From Echiichthys vipera (Eukaryota; Chordata; Actinopteri; Perciformes; Trachinidae), in assembly GCA_963691815.1 (NCBI GenBank), contig OY829647.1:11926360-11990359 (forward strand): DNA of 64,000 nt, read 5' to 3'. Positions 49,748 through 62,900 of this stretch are shown here, piece after piece. How positions within the stretch are numbered: the stretch's first letter is position 1; each line of letters opens with the position of its first letter. The translations under genes were made by a program, and so were the position numbers. Below the pieces are notes generated by a model that saw only the letters and a list, made by a program, of their open reading frames with translations, had not been told where the DNA came from and did not search any database.

Positions 49748-49776
49748 CCAATAGCAGAGCTGACACTGTTTTTGAA
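49748..49776 (+). promoter_or_regulatory. spag5: spag5 promoter: CCAAT box plus CHR-like TTTGAA
   Basis: CCAAT at 49748-49752 is followed 18 bases later by TTTGAA (49771-49776). NF-Y CCAAT boxes close to a TTTGAA cell-cycle homology region are the standard layout of G2/M genes controlled by DREAM and MMB complexes. The site lies about 100 bases before the inferred first-exon donor. Its position fits astrin, a mitotic gene, but each motif is short and binding is inferred. Confidence 0.45.
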
Positions 49777-49789
49777 TGAAACGCGGTTT

Positions 49790-49879
49790 GACGGCTGCCC
49801 TCGACGCTGAAGGGTTTGTTTACCCTATTCGCGTAGCTTTTGCGACGTTGATGAAAGTTTGCCGGTAAAAGTTGGAAAG
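49790..49879 (+). other. spag5: Inferred non-coding first exon of spag5
   Basis: The exon would end GTTGGAAAG with donor GTGATG at 49880. Its partner acceptor is TCCCATCACTCCAG ending at 50974, four bases before the ATG. The left edge is set by distance from the CCAAT/TTTGAA pair and is approximate. Confidence 0.4.
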
Positions 49880-50978
49880 GTGATGTGTTTTTATTTGATT
49901 GTAAAGCTTATAATCATGTTTTTGGTTAGTTAAAAATGTTCGTGAGGTGCTGCTGTGAGGCGCGTGCAGTATTAACTTGGGTTAACGTACGGTAGTTAAC
50001 GACTTCGGTAACGCTTTTATAACGTTAAACTGGAAGTTTGCCATTAGCCATGAAATAAGTTGTGTGATAATTATGCGTTAACTATTAGCGGAACTGTGTC
50101 ACCAGTCGGACAGTTTTTAGCTAAATTCTATCAAACCTTTTTTTAACCTACAAATATAAATGATGGTCTAAGGTTTTGAGTTAATTTAGGAGTGTTAACC
50201 TTAAGTCTAACTTCTTATCTTTGTACCTATATATCCTTTTAACTGTAATTCATCGTTGTGTTTACAAGAGTCATCAAAATGACGCTAACACCGGTGAATT
50301 AACCGTGTGCTACTCTCCGCCCTAGTCCTCGCTGTAAACAGTTGGAGCTGCTGGTCGTCCACATTAGCATCAATGTTTTCACATCATCCAGGACCAACCT
50401 TCAGTCTTCCATAATAAAATTACAGACTTTAACAGCTCCAAAACATACCGTAAAGTCTTCTTCATGTCCATTTTTAATGTAAACCACCACCTGAGCCGCT
50501 CAGGCTGAGCGTCGCCCAAATGTCCTTACTGCTCTCTCTCATCGGGCTCACTTTATTTAACCAATTTGACATGTAAATGCCCATGTACAAATATGAAACT
50601 TCACCTGTAGATTCTTAGAAGTGTGTCTTAGAAGTGATCACCAGTAAAAGCACCACGAAAAGACGGGAAACTGCGGCAGACTGGATCCGTCCGGATATGG
50701 ACAATTCCAGCTAACGTTGTCCGACTGGTGATGCATTCCCTATAGATCATATAGTCAAGTTAGGTTTGGTTATTTATGAACGTTAGCGCTCATGAATATG
50801 CGAAAAAGACTAAAGTTAGCTTCAGTTAACGTAATATCAGTACTATTTAAATGTTAGCCGGTTAACGCAGTTTATTCGTAGAAAGCGTCTGTACATTAGT
50901 GTCCACCAACCCGTTTATCACCATTTAAGGACGTTTAATAGAAAAGTATTTGTCTTCATTTCCCATCACTCCAGAGTA

Positions 50979-53900
50979 ATGTCCTCCAGGAAGTCGGGAT
51001 CCAGTGTGGGAGGCTTGGTAAGACATGTTCCCCTCTGTTTTGCACAATGGATGTTAAATTACTATGACTGAACAAGCTAATTATACTTTGTTTGACTGCT
51101 GTCGATATCAGCCTTCAAGCAGATGTGGAGAGCGTACCCCTCTGAGAACTGTGCAGAATGAAATGCTGCATCTGTCAACTCCATCATCAAGGTTCAAAAC
51201 AAAATCACTGCTCAATGCTGATGTTGTGAAACCGACAAAGGTGGGTTTATACTAATATTTGGAAATGCTGCTATTGTTTTCCATGACCTTTTCTGAACTT
51301 CCATTCATTCTAATCAACAGGGCGATGTTCCTCTCTGTGAGCCAGAGCCTCACTTGCAGTCTCCTCCATCCACCACAGTGATTAAAATCAATGCTTCCCC
51401 TGTTGATACAATAACTGCTGAGACAGCTTGTGGACTTGAAGATGTAACATTTAAATCCTTTATCTGTCCTGGTGGGGAGGTTGAGCTTTCAGACTCCTCA
51501 GTGTGTGCAGAAGAGAGTATTATTTTGCCCAAGGACCAGGATTTGAAAAGCACACATGAAACGGAAGCTACAGTAATCTCTGACAGCATAATGGTTCAGT
51601 CATGTAGTGACCATATTGAACACCCCTATTACAATCCTGAGATTAAAGATTCTTCCATGATTGGCACTGAGGCAGCATATCTCTGTGAAATTTCAAACAC
51701 AACACTGGCTTCTGAAAACTTGCATGACAGACATGCCACAAATGATTTCAAAGCTTTTCAGAACAACTGCTGTGGGGAGAGAGATGTCACTTTGAAATCC
51801 TTTGTCTGTGATGGCGGTGAGGTGGAAGTTTCTGATGTCACCAGACTACAAGATGAGACCGTTCCTTCACCAAACGCACAGCTGGGTGAACCATTACAAG
51901 ACAACAGTGTAAATTTAACAGAAGTCTCTGAATGTGGCCAACTATGTCAAGCAGAACAAGCAGATCATCCCTATGTTTTGAGTGAAAATGGTGTTCGTGT
52001 CATCGCCACCTTCTCTGAGACCGTAAATGGTTCTGAAAAGCCTGCTGATGGACTGATTGATGCGACCTTCAAATCATTTAACTGCACTGGAGGTATGATA
52101 GAAATTTCAGATGGCACCAAACTTGCAGATGAAACTGTTCCTCTCCCAACTGACCAGACTACGACCTGCAGTGAGTCACACAATTATGATCCAAGCATGT
52201 TAACTGGTGATCAAGATGTGCAAAACGGCAATGATCATTTAGATCACCCCTACTGTAATATTGAAAAGTACCCATTGGGGGAACCATTACCATTCAGCCT
52301 TGATATTGTGGAGGAGGTTAAACAGATACGCTTGGTGGAACCGGATAACCAGTCTGGCAGACAGGAGGGTATCACATCCAGCTCTTTCATTAGTGCCAGA
52401 AGTGACGTTGAAATATCAAATTTCACCCAGTTGTCTCAGAAGACTTCTTCTCTGCCTGATGACCTGGCTGTGATCTGCCAGCCCCTGGATGACAACAGTA
52501 TTCCTACTTCCTTTACACAGGATCAGATTCACGATGACTATGAACAGCCTAACAGCCATGTAGAAAACAATGAAGTTGTGGTAGATACTGACCCACCAGC
52601 TATCAGTACATCTTCTAAATCTGTTAACTGTCAAATGCAAGAAACATCTAAAAAGGACTCAATGCATCCTGAGGACAGTGCATTGCTTTCAACACTTCAT
52701 AGCACTGAGTCTTATAACTATGGCCAGCTTGTTGCTTTGGCAGAGACTCCTACACCTGTGGAAGTGCATGCAGAACACATCTCTCAAGTAAAAATCAGCA
52801 GTGAACCCCATGAATCCAGTGAGGCAAAAGACAGCGCTTTCGGTTCTTCTGGTAATGGACCCATTCTTTGTAACACTGCAGAAAAACCTCAGTCAGAAAA
52901 CCTCCCTGATGTTTGGAAAGTGCTGTCAGATTGTCCCTCAGTAGCATCAGCTTTGCAGTTTGGGATCCTCAGTCCTGCTGTTCGGAGAGCCTCTCTCGCT
53001 GTACTAAAGGCTTTTAAGGTTCCTGCTTTTGACAAACATTTGGCTGACGATCACCCTCTCAAGGGTGACAAAAACTTTGTGGCTTCTTTTGACGTTGACC
53101 CAGCTGGGTTATGGGCAGAGCACTTGGAGAGTCCCATACCACATCCTCTGTTTAATTCTACAGCACTAGATTGCAGCCGCCAGCAAGACCCAGTCACTGA
53201 GCCAGGCGAGGATGTGGGTGCAAAGCCTTGTGTAGTAGTGCCGCAATCAGAAGTGGAGAAGCCGGTTCTGGATATCCCTATGATCCCAGATGGTCCCCTT
53301 CAGCAGCAGCTTCGACAGATGGCAGAGTTCCTTTTCTTGGCATCAGGAAAGATAGGTTCTGCTGCTGGCTCCGCTCCTGTTCTGCCTCCTGCTTACGTCA
53401 CGGTTCCATCAGCAAAAGCTACTCCTGCAGAATCCCACAGTGTCTGTGTGGGCACCACTCCTGTTAAATGGTTAGACCACAGCGTCAATACATCTGGCCA
53501 GTTTGAGAGAAAGAGGGATATCTCTGTGGTTGATTCCTGCACTCTAACGGACCCTCTCCTGTGGAAGTAAGTGTTCGATTAGTTGGGTTACTCACGACTT
53601 CTGAATATGACATGTTTTTTCTGTGTCTACATCTAACTTTTGATGTCCCCTCAGTCTACCTCCAGGCAGCCTAGAGTGTCTCCCAAGACAAGAGCTGGAG
53701 CAGAGGTTAAGCTCCAGCATGATCATGGTGGAGGCTCTGGTGCAGCAGTTGTCTGCGGCCAGGGCAAATGGATGTCCTTCTGCAGGCCCTGCCCCTTCAG
53801 ACCTCAGGGAGAAAATAGTGCAGACGGACCACACTGAGCTCAGTCAGGTGAGGATACATTCAGACATCTTTCAGGGACTGTACATTCAAAGGTTTAATTG

Positions 53901-56900
53901 TTTCGCTAAGACATCGTCTTAATTATTATTTTAGTTCATCTACAATCTCTGTTTTAAAGGATTATTTGTTTTGTATTTTATATAGACCACAATGTACAGA
54001 GATTTGTATTTGGAGGCTCTGAGCAGGATTGATGAGTTGGAGTCAGACGGAAATTCTCTAGAGAACATCATCCAATGTATGCAGGAAACAAGAATCACCA
54101 TGGTGAGAAACAAAAAATGTCTAGATGTTCTATCTTGCAAAACAGTTTATAAACATTATCAATAAAAGGCTCTGAAAATGCTTTTTGATAGGATGCTTTC
54201 TTGGCCAGGCCTTTTTTTAAAAGGAGATTTTAATCTCAGGGGACTTCCTGGTTAAACAAATAAATTGCATTTACAAAATGATTTCTATTTTTATGTGAAA
54301 AGAATACACTGACACCTGATTTTGCTATTTAATAACGGTTTGTCGTGTGTATTTATGCCAACAGACTTCTTTGAGTTGTGACACAGATGCTGCTCTCTCT
54401 AACCTGAAGCACATACGAGACGTTGTCAGTGAGGACCATCAGAGCCTTGTGTCTCATGTATGTAAACATGTCTTGCATGCTTAAGTGTAATTTTCCAGTG
54501 GGTGTGAATTAGTTGATGTGATCTAGCCGTGAGTCCAACATAACACCTGGTCTTGCGTTGACTTTCTGTAAAATTCATAAAAATCCACAAGATCGTGTTG
54601 ATTTCATATAAGACACTGCATGAGCTTGCCCCCAGTTACATTTCTGATCTCCTCGTCCCTCATTCTACTTCTCGACCACTCCAATCCTCAAATCTCTGCC
54701 TTTTATCCATCCCTCAATTGCAAAGCAAAAGGTGATCATGCATTTGCTGTTTTAGCCCCACCCCTCTTGAATCATCTTCCCCATCTTCCCCAATCAGATT
54801 TGCTGAATCTTTGGACTGTTTTTAAGCTGCTTCTAAAAAGTATCTTAATAGGCAAGACCTTTTCTGGATCTTCATCTCTGTCTTGTGTTTTTTTTTGTGT
54901 GTGTTTTTAAAAAAAAATGTTTTATAGTTTGGTCTGTCTCTCATTGTTTTAAATATGAAAAGCACTAAGTATGTTTTTAATTTTATGAGGATCTTTAGTA
55001 CAAACAAAACGTGCAGAACTTACAGCGTCGTCTAAATGGTGTAAATATTGGCGTAACGCAGTTTGGCCGCTGGCTTTTTGACTTTGCGGAAGAAACAATA
55101 TCAAAAAATATATACGATTGACGATGTATATCGTAATATTGCTCAGTCCTAATTCATTTATATTTTTGGTGTCTGTGTGTGAAACTTTAAAAAGTACTAT
55201 ATGAATAAAGCTTTACTTCTTGACTTGTTTTCTTAGTACAGTCAGATGAAGTCTGTATTTGAGAAAACAAAGGAGATGCAGACAACAATGATGCAGAAAG
55301 TTAGAGATGCTCTTCACCAAAGAGAGGACATGAAGACACAGATGGAGGAGGCTTTCACAGTCAAGGAAGCGGTAAGCACGGTGGCAAATTTCAAGTCCCA
55401 TGTATGTTTTGTCTCTAGCTCCATGACTATTCCTGTCCTTGTTTAAGTGGCTCTGCTTCATTACAGGTTGAGGATTTTTTTGTATTTAGATAACCAGTAA
55501 TTTTAAAACCAGAGCTATGCTTTTGTTGTGAAAAAGACAAGATAGACACATAACGGAAATAACTACCCTCTTTCTCTGCAAACAATTGAACTGATTTACT
55601 AAATTATGATCAAAATTTGTTTATGTACAGCAGTAACTGCCATACTTTAGAGTTAACTAATTGATTAATCCTTTGTTGTTAAATTTCTTATACTGTATAT
55701 TATGTGTTTTTAAAACTCTCAATATCTTGATGTGAATCCTTGTTACTATACAGCCATCTGTTTATAATCTATATGATTTTAGAAAATTGTGAAGGATGCC
55801 TATTGTTTAAAAAAGGATAATGGGAAGGGTTTCAAGACATGCTGTTCATGTGTTGCAGACTTTTAATGCTCTCTGTAACTATAAGGGAATTCCTCCTATT
55901 TGGTCAAATGTTTTTTAAAAGGGATAACATAGAATAATATTTAAATATTTACTGTCATGATAGCCACCTTAGAATGTTAACATGCAATGCCACTGATATT
56001 GTTTTTGGAGCAATTTTATTCCAGGAGCATTAAGTGTGTGTGTGTGTGCGTGTGTGTGTGGTCGTCTGTTTTCAGGCCTTCAGTGCGATGGAACAGCTGA
56101 GGACACACTGCGCCACTGAAATCTCAGAGTACGAGAGGATGGTGGGGTCTCAGCAAGAGCTGTCAGCTGCTTTAGACCAGACTTACCCAGAACAGGTACG
56201 GAGAATAGGCAAATACAAATGGCTCTCTTTTAATCATCATCAGAATGTTTAATTTTCCTTTTTTTCCTTCTGCTGCAGGTTGCCCTAAACCAGACCTACA
56301 CGGAAATACTGAATTCTGCTTCTGATGTTTTGTCCACAACCATGGAGGAACAATCCAGTTTGATGAAAGAAGTATGTTAAGTATATCTTTTTTTAAAGTG
56401 TATTTATGTAACGGTACCATCACGTACAAAGCATATTGCAATTCAAAAGTCAAGATAAGCAAGATATTTTGAATTGTAGTTTGGTCTCTTTGACGTTTTC
56501 TCACAGTTTAGTATCAACAACACAATAGTACCTTCATATAATTTAGCTTCCTTATGTGTTGTTTGAACAGGGACAGCATTTATGACTTTGTTTTTGAATG
56601 CGTTAATACTGATGCTTCTGCATGGTCATCTTCACAGCTCTGCACAGTCAGAGGTCTTCTGCAGAAAACCGCTCCCATACTTCTGAGGCTGAATGAGAAG
56701 GCAGCTGCTGCTTTGAGAGAGAGGGACGAGCATCTCTCTGGAAGAGACCAAGCTGTTGATGAGAGAAAGCAGGTCCAGTGTTGTCTATAACTGAATTGGA
56801 ATACTTACTGAGTTTTTTTCTACATGTCTTATTAAAATGCTGATAGCTGCACATCATGAAAATTAAATGGACTTGTTCTCAACAGATCGAAGAAGAATTT

Positions 56901-59900
56901 AACCAAACTAATATGGATCTCCAAACTGCCAGAGAACAGATTGGTGATTTAAATCTGCAGGTGACAATTCTGACCTCAGGTAAACCAAACTGAAATAAAT
57001 ATGTTAACCTTGCTTTGGTCATCTTACTACTTTTCTTTTCAAATTGTTGCATTTCCTTCTTTTTATCAAATTCCAGAGATGGGTGTGCTGCGCCAGAAGC
57101 TTACAGAAAGAGAGGAAGAGAGGGGTCAGCTGGAGAGGAAGGTGACAGAGCTGTCTGCCACGATTTCCTCCACTTTGGCCTCTTACACCTTCCTGGAGCA
57201 GGCCCTTGGTGAACAGACTACAAAGTATGATCCCCACAACGTAACTAAGCTGTTGATGGCTTACATGTGCTCAGATATATATAAAAGGGAACGCATACTG
57301 AAATGCTACTGAAACAGTGCTAAAAAAAATACTGTCTTTTTTCAGGTTACAGCAGTCATGGAAGGACATCCAGGTAGCCAAGGAGAGAGCAAATGAGTAA
57401 GTTGTAACTATGATTTGGTCTCTGTCATAAGAGGTGAAACGATAACTTCAACAAACATTTCGAGTTGAATTTGGTTGATGCAAAATCACAATGAAGTGAA
57501 ATGGCTTATAGAAATATATTTTGTTTAAAAGCTACAGTAAAAAAAATGTCACAGACTTCTTTATATATTTTTTGTCTAAATGCATCCGCCGGTCTGTTTT
57601 AGTAAAATGATTTGTTTGGTTATCCACACGTCTTTCTGTTTTCATATACAGTATAGTATATGTATAAGGTATACTTGTAGTCGAATAAGCAGTATATGAA
57701 GAAACGAGTATCTCTATAAGAGTTTAAACAACTTTAATATTGTAAAAACGGAAGAACGGGACCAAAAGTCAACCTTGTTCTCCGAGAACAAAACAAACTC
57801 CCTATCACACGTCTATGAAATGTAACCTGAAACACTGCAGCTAATGCTAACACTGCCTGTGTTTTGTCTGCTCGTGTTCAGGTTGGAGACGTCACTGGGT
57901 CAGTCGGAGCAACGTGTGTGTGAGTTAAGTCAGGCGCTGGCTCAAAGTGAGGAACAGCTCAGTCAACTGCAGGTCCTCTCACAATCCCAGAACATCCAGA
58001 TCCAGCAGCTCCAGGAAGTTTGCACACAACTCGGTGGTGTGCGGGACATGAACGAGGTAAGCTTTTGATTATATTCCTTACACAGCTTTTTTTTTTTAAA
58101 GAATATTGGTGGAAGGGTTCTGTGATTTAGACCATCTTACTGCCTTTATTGTCTTAGAAGACTGAAGCATAAGATATTTTAAATGTATTTAGTAGTCTGG
58201 TCCTCACTCCTTATACACATAATACACTTTTGCTACAAGCCAACATGGAGCTGAGTTTTTTTGCCCATATAATTGAAATGCAAGCATTTTTGAAACATTT
58301 TGAATCAATTTTGCTGTTCAAGACTTCATTCAAATAATAAGGTGCCGTCATCAAAGTATGTGACATCTGTTTTATAATTTCTGTGTGTGTCAGTTCTTAC
58401 AATTGGAGAATGAGGTGGCGAGGGAGCAGGTGGTTGAAAGTGAGCGTATGCTGAGGGCCAATCTGCTGGGACTCCGGGAGAGGAACATCCAGTGTGAAGA
58501 CCTAAAAGGAGAACTCAGCCAACTTCAGTAAGTTTATGTTAACGGCACCCATGTAATGATCTTATCTTATTCTTTGTAAAACTGCATTATATTTCATATA
58601 TTGAATCATATCTGTTGAGCTGAATTTTAAGAAGCTAAACAACTTTTTAATTTTGTGTGCAGGAAGGTAGCAAATACGAAGCAAACGAAACAATGATTTT
58701 ATAGTATAAAATGAAAGTTGTTAAACATTTTGTCTGTACACTAAATGTACGTGTGTGTGACGGTGTATGTGCGATGCAGGCTTGAGAACAGGAGTTTGCA
58801 GGAGCAGCTGGAAACCACAAAGTCCAGAGCCAGTTCAACCCAGCTGGAGCTTGAAGACAAACTTGGACAAGCGGTTACTGAAATTACTTTGCTACATCAC
58901 ACATTGCGAGGACTGACCAATGAACTACATGCTGCTCTCAATGAACAGGTAACACAAAAAAACTGCTTAACACAATCTAAAGCACACCAGCAGCCTGTTT
59001 TCACCACCTGTCTCACTTTCATATGTGCCTGTTCTTATAGTCTATAAAATGTAGAAGATACAGCGTGCAAGGCTATAACTGTATTTAGAATGAAGATTGC
59101 GCTAAATGTGTGGTGTCAAACTTCCTGGCTTACAATTTTAAAAAATAATAATTTTGTGAAAGCAAATATTACTGTAAATAAGTGGAACGCACCACTGTGG
59201 GGGAAAAAACATTTAGGCTTAAATGTCTTACTTTTTCAGAAACCAGGACAACCAGAGGATAAAGAGTCTCTATCAGTCCACAACCTGGAGCGTCGTCACC
59301 CCTCCAGCTCCTTTGTTGACAGCATCATGGTTGCATTAACTGCTGAGAAGGAGGAAGACGCCACAACAGAGACACCTCCTGAATCGGGTATTGTAGCTCA
59401 CCCCGCATGTGTTTACAAGTGACCTTTTTTTTCAAAAAGTAATGGCTGTTGGACTAATAAGTGTTCTTTAAGACCTTGAAAAGGCTTGCTCGGCTCTTTT
59501 AAGAGACAATATGAAAGTTGTCTATGACACCTGTCACCTGCACCTGCACTGCTTTGGTGAATCTTGCGGATGATCTGAACTGATATGAACATTTTATTTA
59601 AAATGGTGCACTGTAAGTGTATTTTTCAGCAGGTGCTAACAGGTGTTTCTGAACAGGGACACCAAGAGATTCACCTGGGACAGCTATTTGATTTGAATGC
59701 CTCAAACTCGGGTTCAGTGTGTGTTCAACAGACCCATGTCATTTGTACGTCCCTTTATAGCCGTTTTCACATATGAACCCCAGACAATGTCAGGAGAATG
59801 TCATGTCTGGAGTTTCCCTAAAACATGCAGCACACACACGGAGATTCTTTGTGTCAGACACGTTCGCATTTACTGGAAATACTGTTTTGTATAGGTGAGG

Positions 59901-62900
59901 GGTGGTACATTTTAATATACTTGTTTTGTTTACATATCTTCTGTTGCAATTATTCTAATACACCTAAATCTGACCACTGTATCTTGAATTCATACATTTC
60001 AGAGTCAGTTTTTATTATTATTTATTTATATTGATTTGCAGAGATGGCATCTTAGATACAGGGACCAAATTGAAAATGATGCATGAACAAACTCAAACTC
60101 AGTGCTGAAGGGGCTTGAATGTCGTCTAATGATTTAATGGAGTTACATTAAGTTTTAGTTCACTCTCTTCAGTCCCCTCAGATACGCCCGAGCCACAGTG
60201 TGAAACTCTGTTCAGCGAGATGAGCGCCTTCACCCGCATTGCAGCCGTCACCCCTAAAAAGTATTTGGACGCTGCTGAGTTTGAGCCAGAGGAGGAAGAT
60301 CAGAGCAGCGCCGCAGAGCTGTTTGCTGGCCTGGGTAACACCGTCACAGAGCTCATCAGCACCCTGAAGCTGCTGCGACAGCGTAAAGATGCACAGCTGG
60401 AGGAGCTGCGCAACACCATGTGAGTGCTATAAAAATGTGTATGTGAAATAAAAATGGCCATTTTTCATATGGTAATCTACATTTATAGATTGTGATTTAA
60501 TTATTGATGAACCACTTCATATATGATTCGCAAATATCCTGGGAAACACAACAATTGATTAAAATTACCAATATCCTTGAAATAATCTTTTTTTCCCCTG
60601 GAAATTCCTGGTATTTAAGCCCCTCACTCCCTAGGTGCATATTTAGTGAAACTCAACTTGCTCGTTGAATAAGCTACAAGTTATGACACACACAGCATGT
60701 TTAACAGACGTGAAGAAAAATACGTATTTTTCATTTTAAGTCAGTCAATCTGTGGAGTGGAACAGACCTGCAGTGATCTTTTTCGACGTCAAGTCTACGT
60801 ATATTATCCAGTGGTTAAATACGCAATATAAGTAGTAAATTATAGTCAATACTAGGCCTACTGGTAAATAATAACTCTTCATGAACAAGTGCTGTCCTGT
60901 ATTTGAAAGACAAACTCATAGAAATGTCCTTGGAAATCATTTCTTAAAAAGAGTGTGAACACTTTTAGATTAATTGATTAAATGTCAAATTAATAAAATG
61001 TTAGAAAATATATATTTCATAAGCCCAAGACAAGGCCAGACCCAAGGTAAGGTCTTCAAGTTAATTGTTTTTTACAACCAACAGTCCAAAAACAAACTGT
61101 AAAACAGAAAAAAGTAGAAAGAAAATCATTGTTTGAGAAGCAAATGCTTGTCTTGATGAATCATTTACATCATTAGGGATTCATTAAAAAAAAAATCCCC
61201 ACCAGTCTTTATTTTTAATAATTGATTAAGAAACAAATCATTAGACACTGGAAACAATAGTGTCATGTAGAGAGACTGTACTGTACTGCTACTAATGGTA
61301 ACCAACTTCATGTTTTAGTACAGAGCCTGTGTCTGAGGTTTGGTATTGGGATAGTCAATGTGTGACTGAGAAGAGGTGATTTTTATTTTCTTAGTAAAGT
61401 TGCAGACTTTTCCTTCACATTTAACAAACTAGGGTAATTAAAAAACATTTTCACATAATCAAAATTAAAGGTGGTGTATATGTATGTAGTCCTTCTTTCT
61501 TATCTAACACAATCTAATACATTATTCCAGCTCTGGCCTGCAGGTGGAGCAGCAGACTGCAGACAACAGACATGAGGCGGAGGTGTTTGAGCTGAAGCAT
61601 CAACTCAGCCGACTGAACAGCCTTTTTGAGAAGGGAAGTCAAGCACTGCAGCAGAAAGCTCTGGTAAGTGCTACTCTACCTAGTGTTGACTTCATATATG
61701 ATGCCCAACAAAATTCAAAATGGGTTACAAAAGAGCGTCTTGCTGAGCTGAAGAAACCCTGAGAAGATTCTTTAAAAATGTTTCTCTTTCCGCAGGATGA
61801 GAAAACTGTTACAAAGTTGATGGCAGAAATACAAGAGACCCAGGAATCTCTAAATAAACACAAGACTGACAGTAACGTAAGGCACAAAATCGCTCTCTGC
61901 TGATACACTTACTGTGCTTTAGGACATGCTGCTACATTTCACGGTGGTTTACCGTAACTTACTTAAGTACGAAATGCTGCTACACTCCACTGTTCCATAC
62001 TGTCGCTTAGTTCTGTAGGACATGCTGCTACATTTTTAACATTTTTAACACTTGTAACTTATCGCTGCTTCTGACTTATCTAGTTTGTACTTATTTTATT
62101 TCAATCTGCTGCTAAACTGCACGCTGCGTATTGTTGTATATTGTATATACCTACGCTTAACCACGACGTCTGTTGCACTCTGTCACACTTGGTTCATTGC
62201 TTGATTTATCTGACGTTAGCTTTATTTTGATTTGATTTATGTTTATGCTTATTGTTACTCTGATCCTTTTCCGCCTTTGTATCGAAACTGTTGCACAATA
62301 ATTTCCCTCGGGATAAATAAAGCTTCTTGAATCTTGAATCTTGAATCTCTATGTATTTTTACACTCAGAATACAGCTGGCTAAATGTTAGTTTCTCCTTT
62401 ATTTAGGAATTGCGGAAGGAGGTGGTTGAACTTCGTCGGTCTCTCCAGCAGTCGAAGGCAGAGTCTCAATTCCTGCGTGACGAGTTGAAAAAAGCTGGTA
62501 GCCCATCGGCTAACCCGGGACATTTCATGGAAGAGAAGATTAGTTTGTTGAGAGAGGTTTGATTGTTATTACAATATTTTTCAAGCTATAATTGTGCAAA
62601 TACTTGATGTTCTCTAACAGGTTTTCTTCTGTAGGTGGAGAGGCTGAAGTTGAGTCTTCAGGAGGGGGAGCAGGCCAGAGTTAAGCTCCTTGATAGAGCA
62701 AAAAGACATGTAAGTATGGGCTTGCTGCAGTAGTTAATGATATTACTGACTACATAAAAGCGTAATTACATATTTGAGAGGATGCGTCTTCCTAGTTTGT
62801 TTTTGTTCATAAAGTTCCAATGTTGAATAGCCAAAGGTAAAAAGGCGCACACACAGATCTTCAGGACAAAGTGGACTAATATCTTTAAACCCATTGTACA

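Noticed and set aside
51321..53566. Assignment of the spag5 gene to a TACC-family protein
   Set aside because: The repeat-rich N-terminal region and coiled coil raised this, but the C-terminal end and the GTTP, VDSIMVAL and SAFTRIA blocks match astrin, and no TACC domain was seen.
62620..62634. Earlier acceptor for the spag5 exon at 62635
   Set aside because: Using CTAACAG ending at 62620 would add 14 bases and break the frame; the GTAG acceptor at 62634 keeps it.
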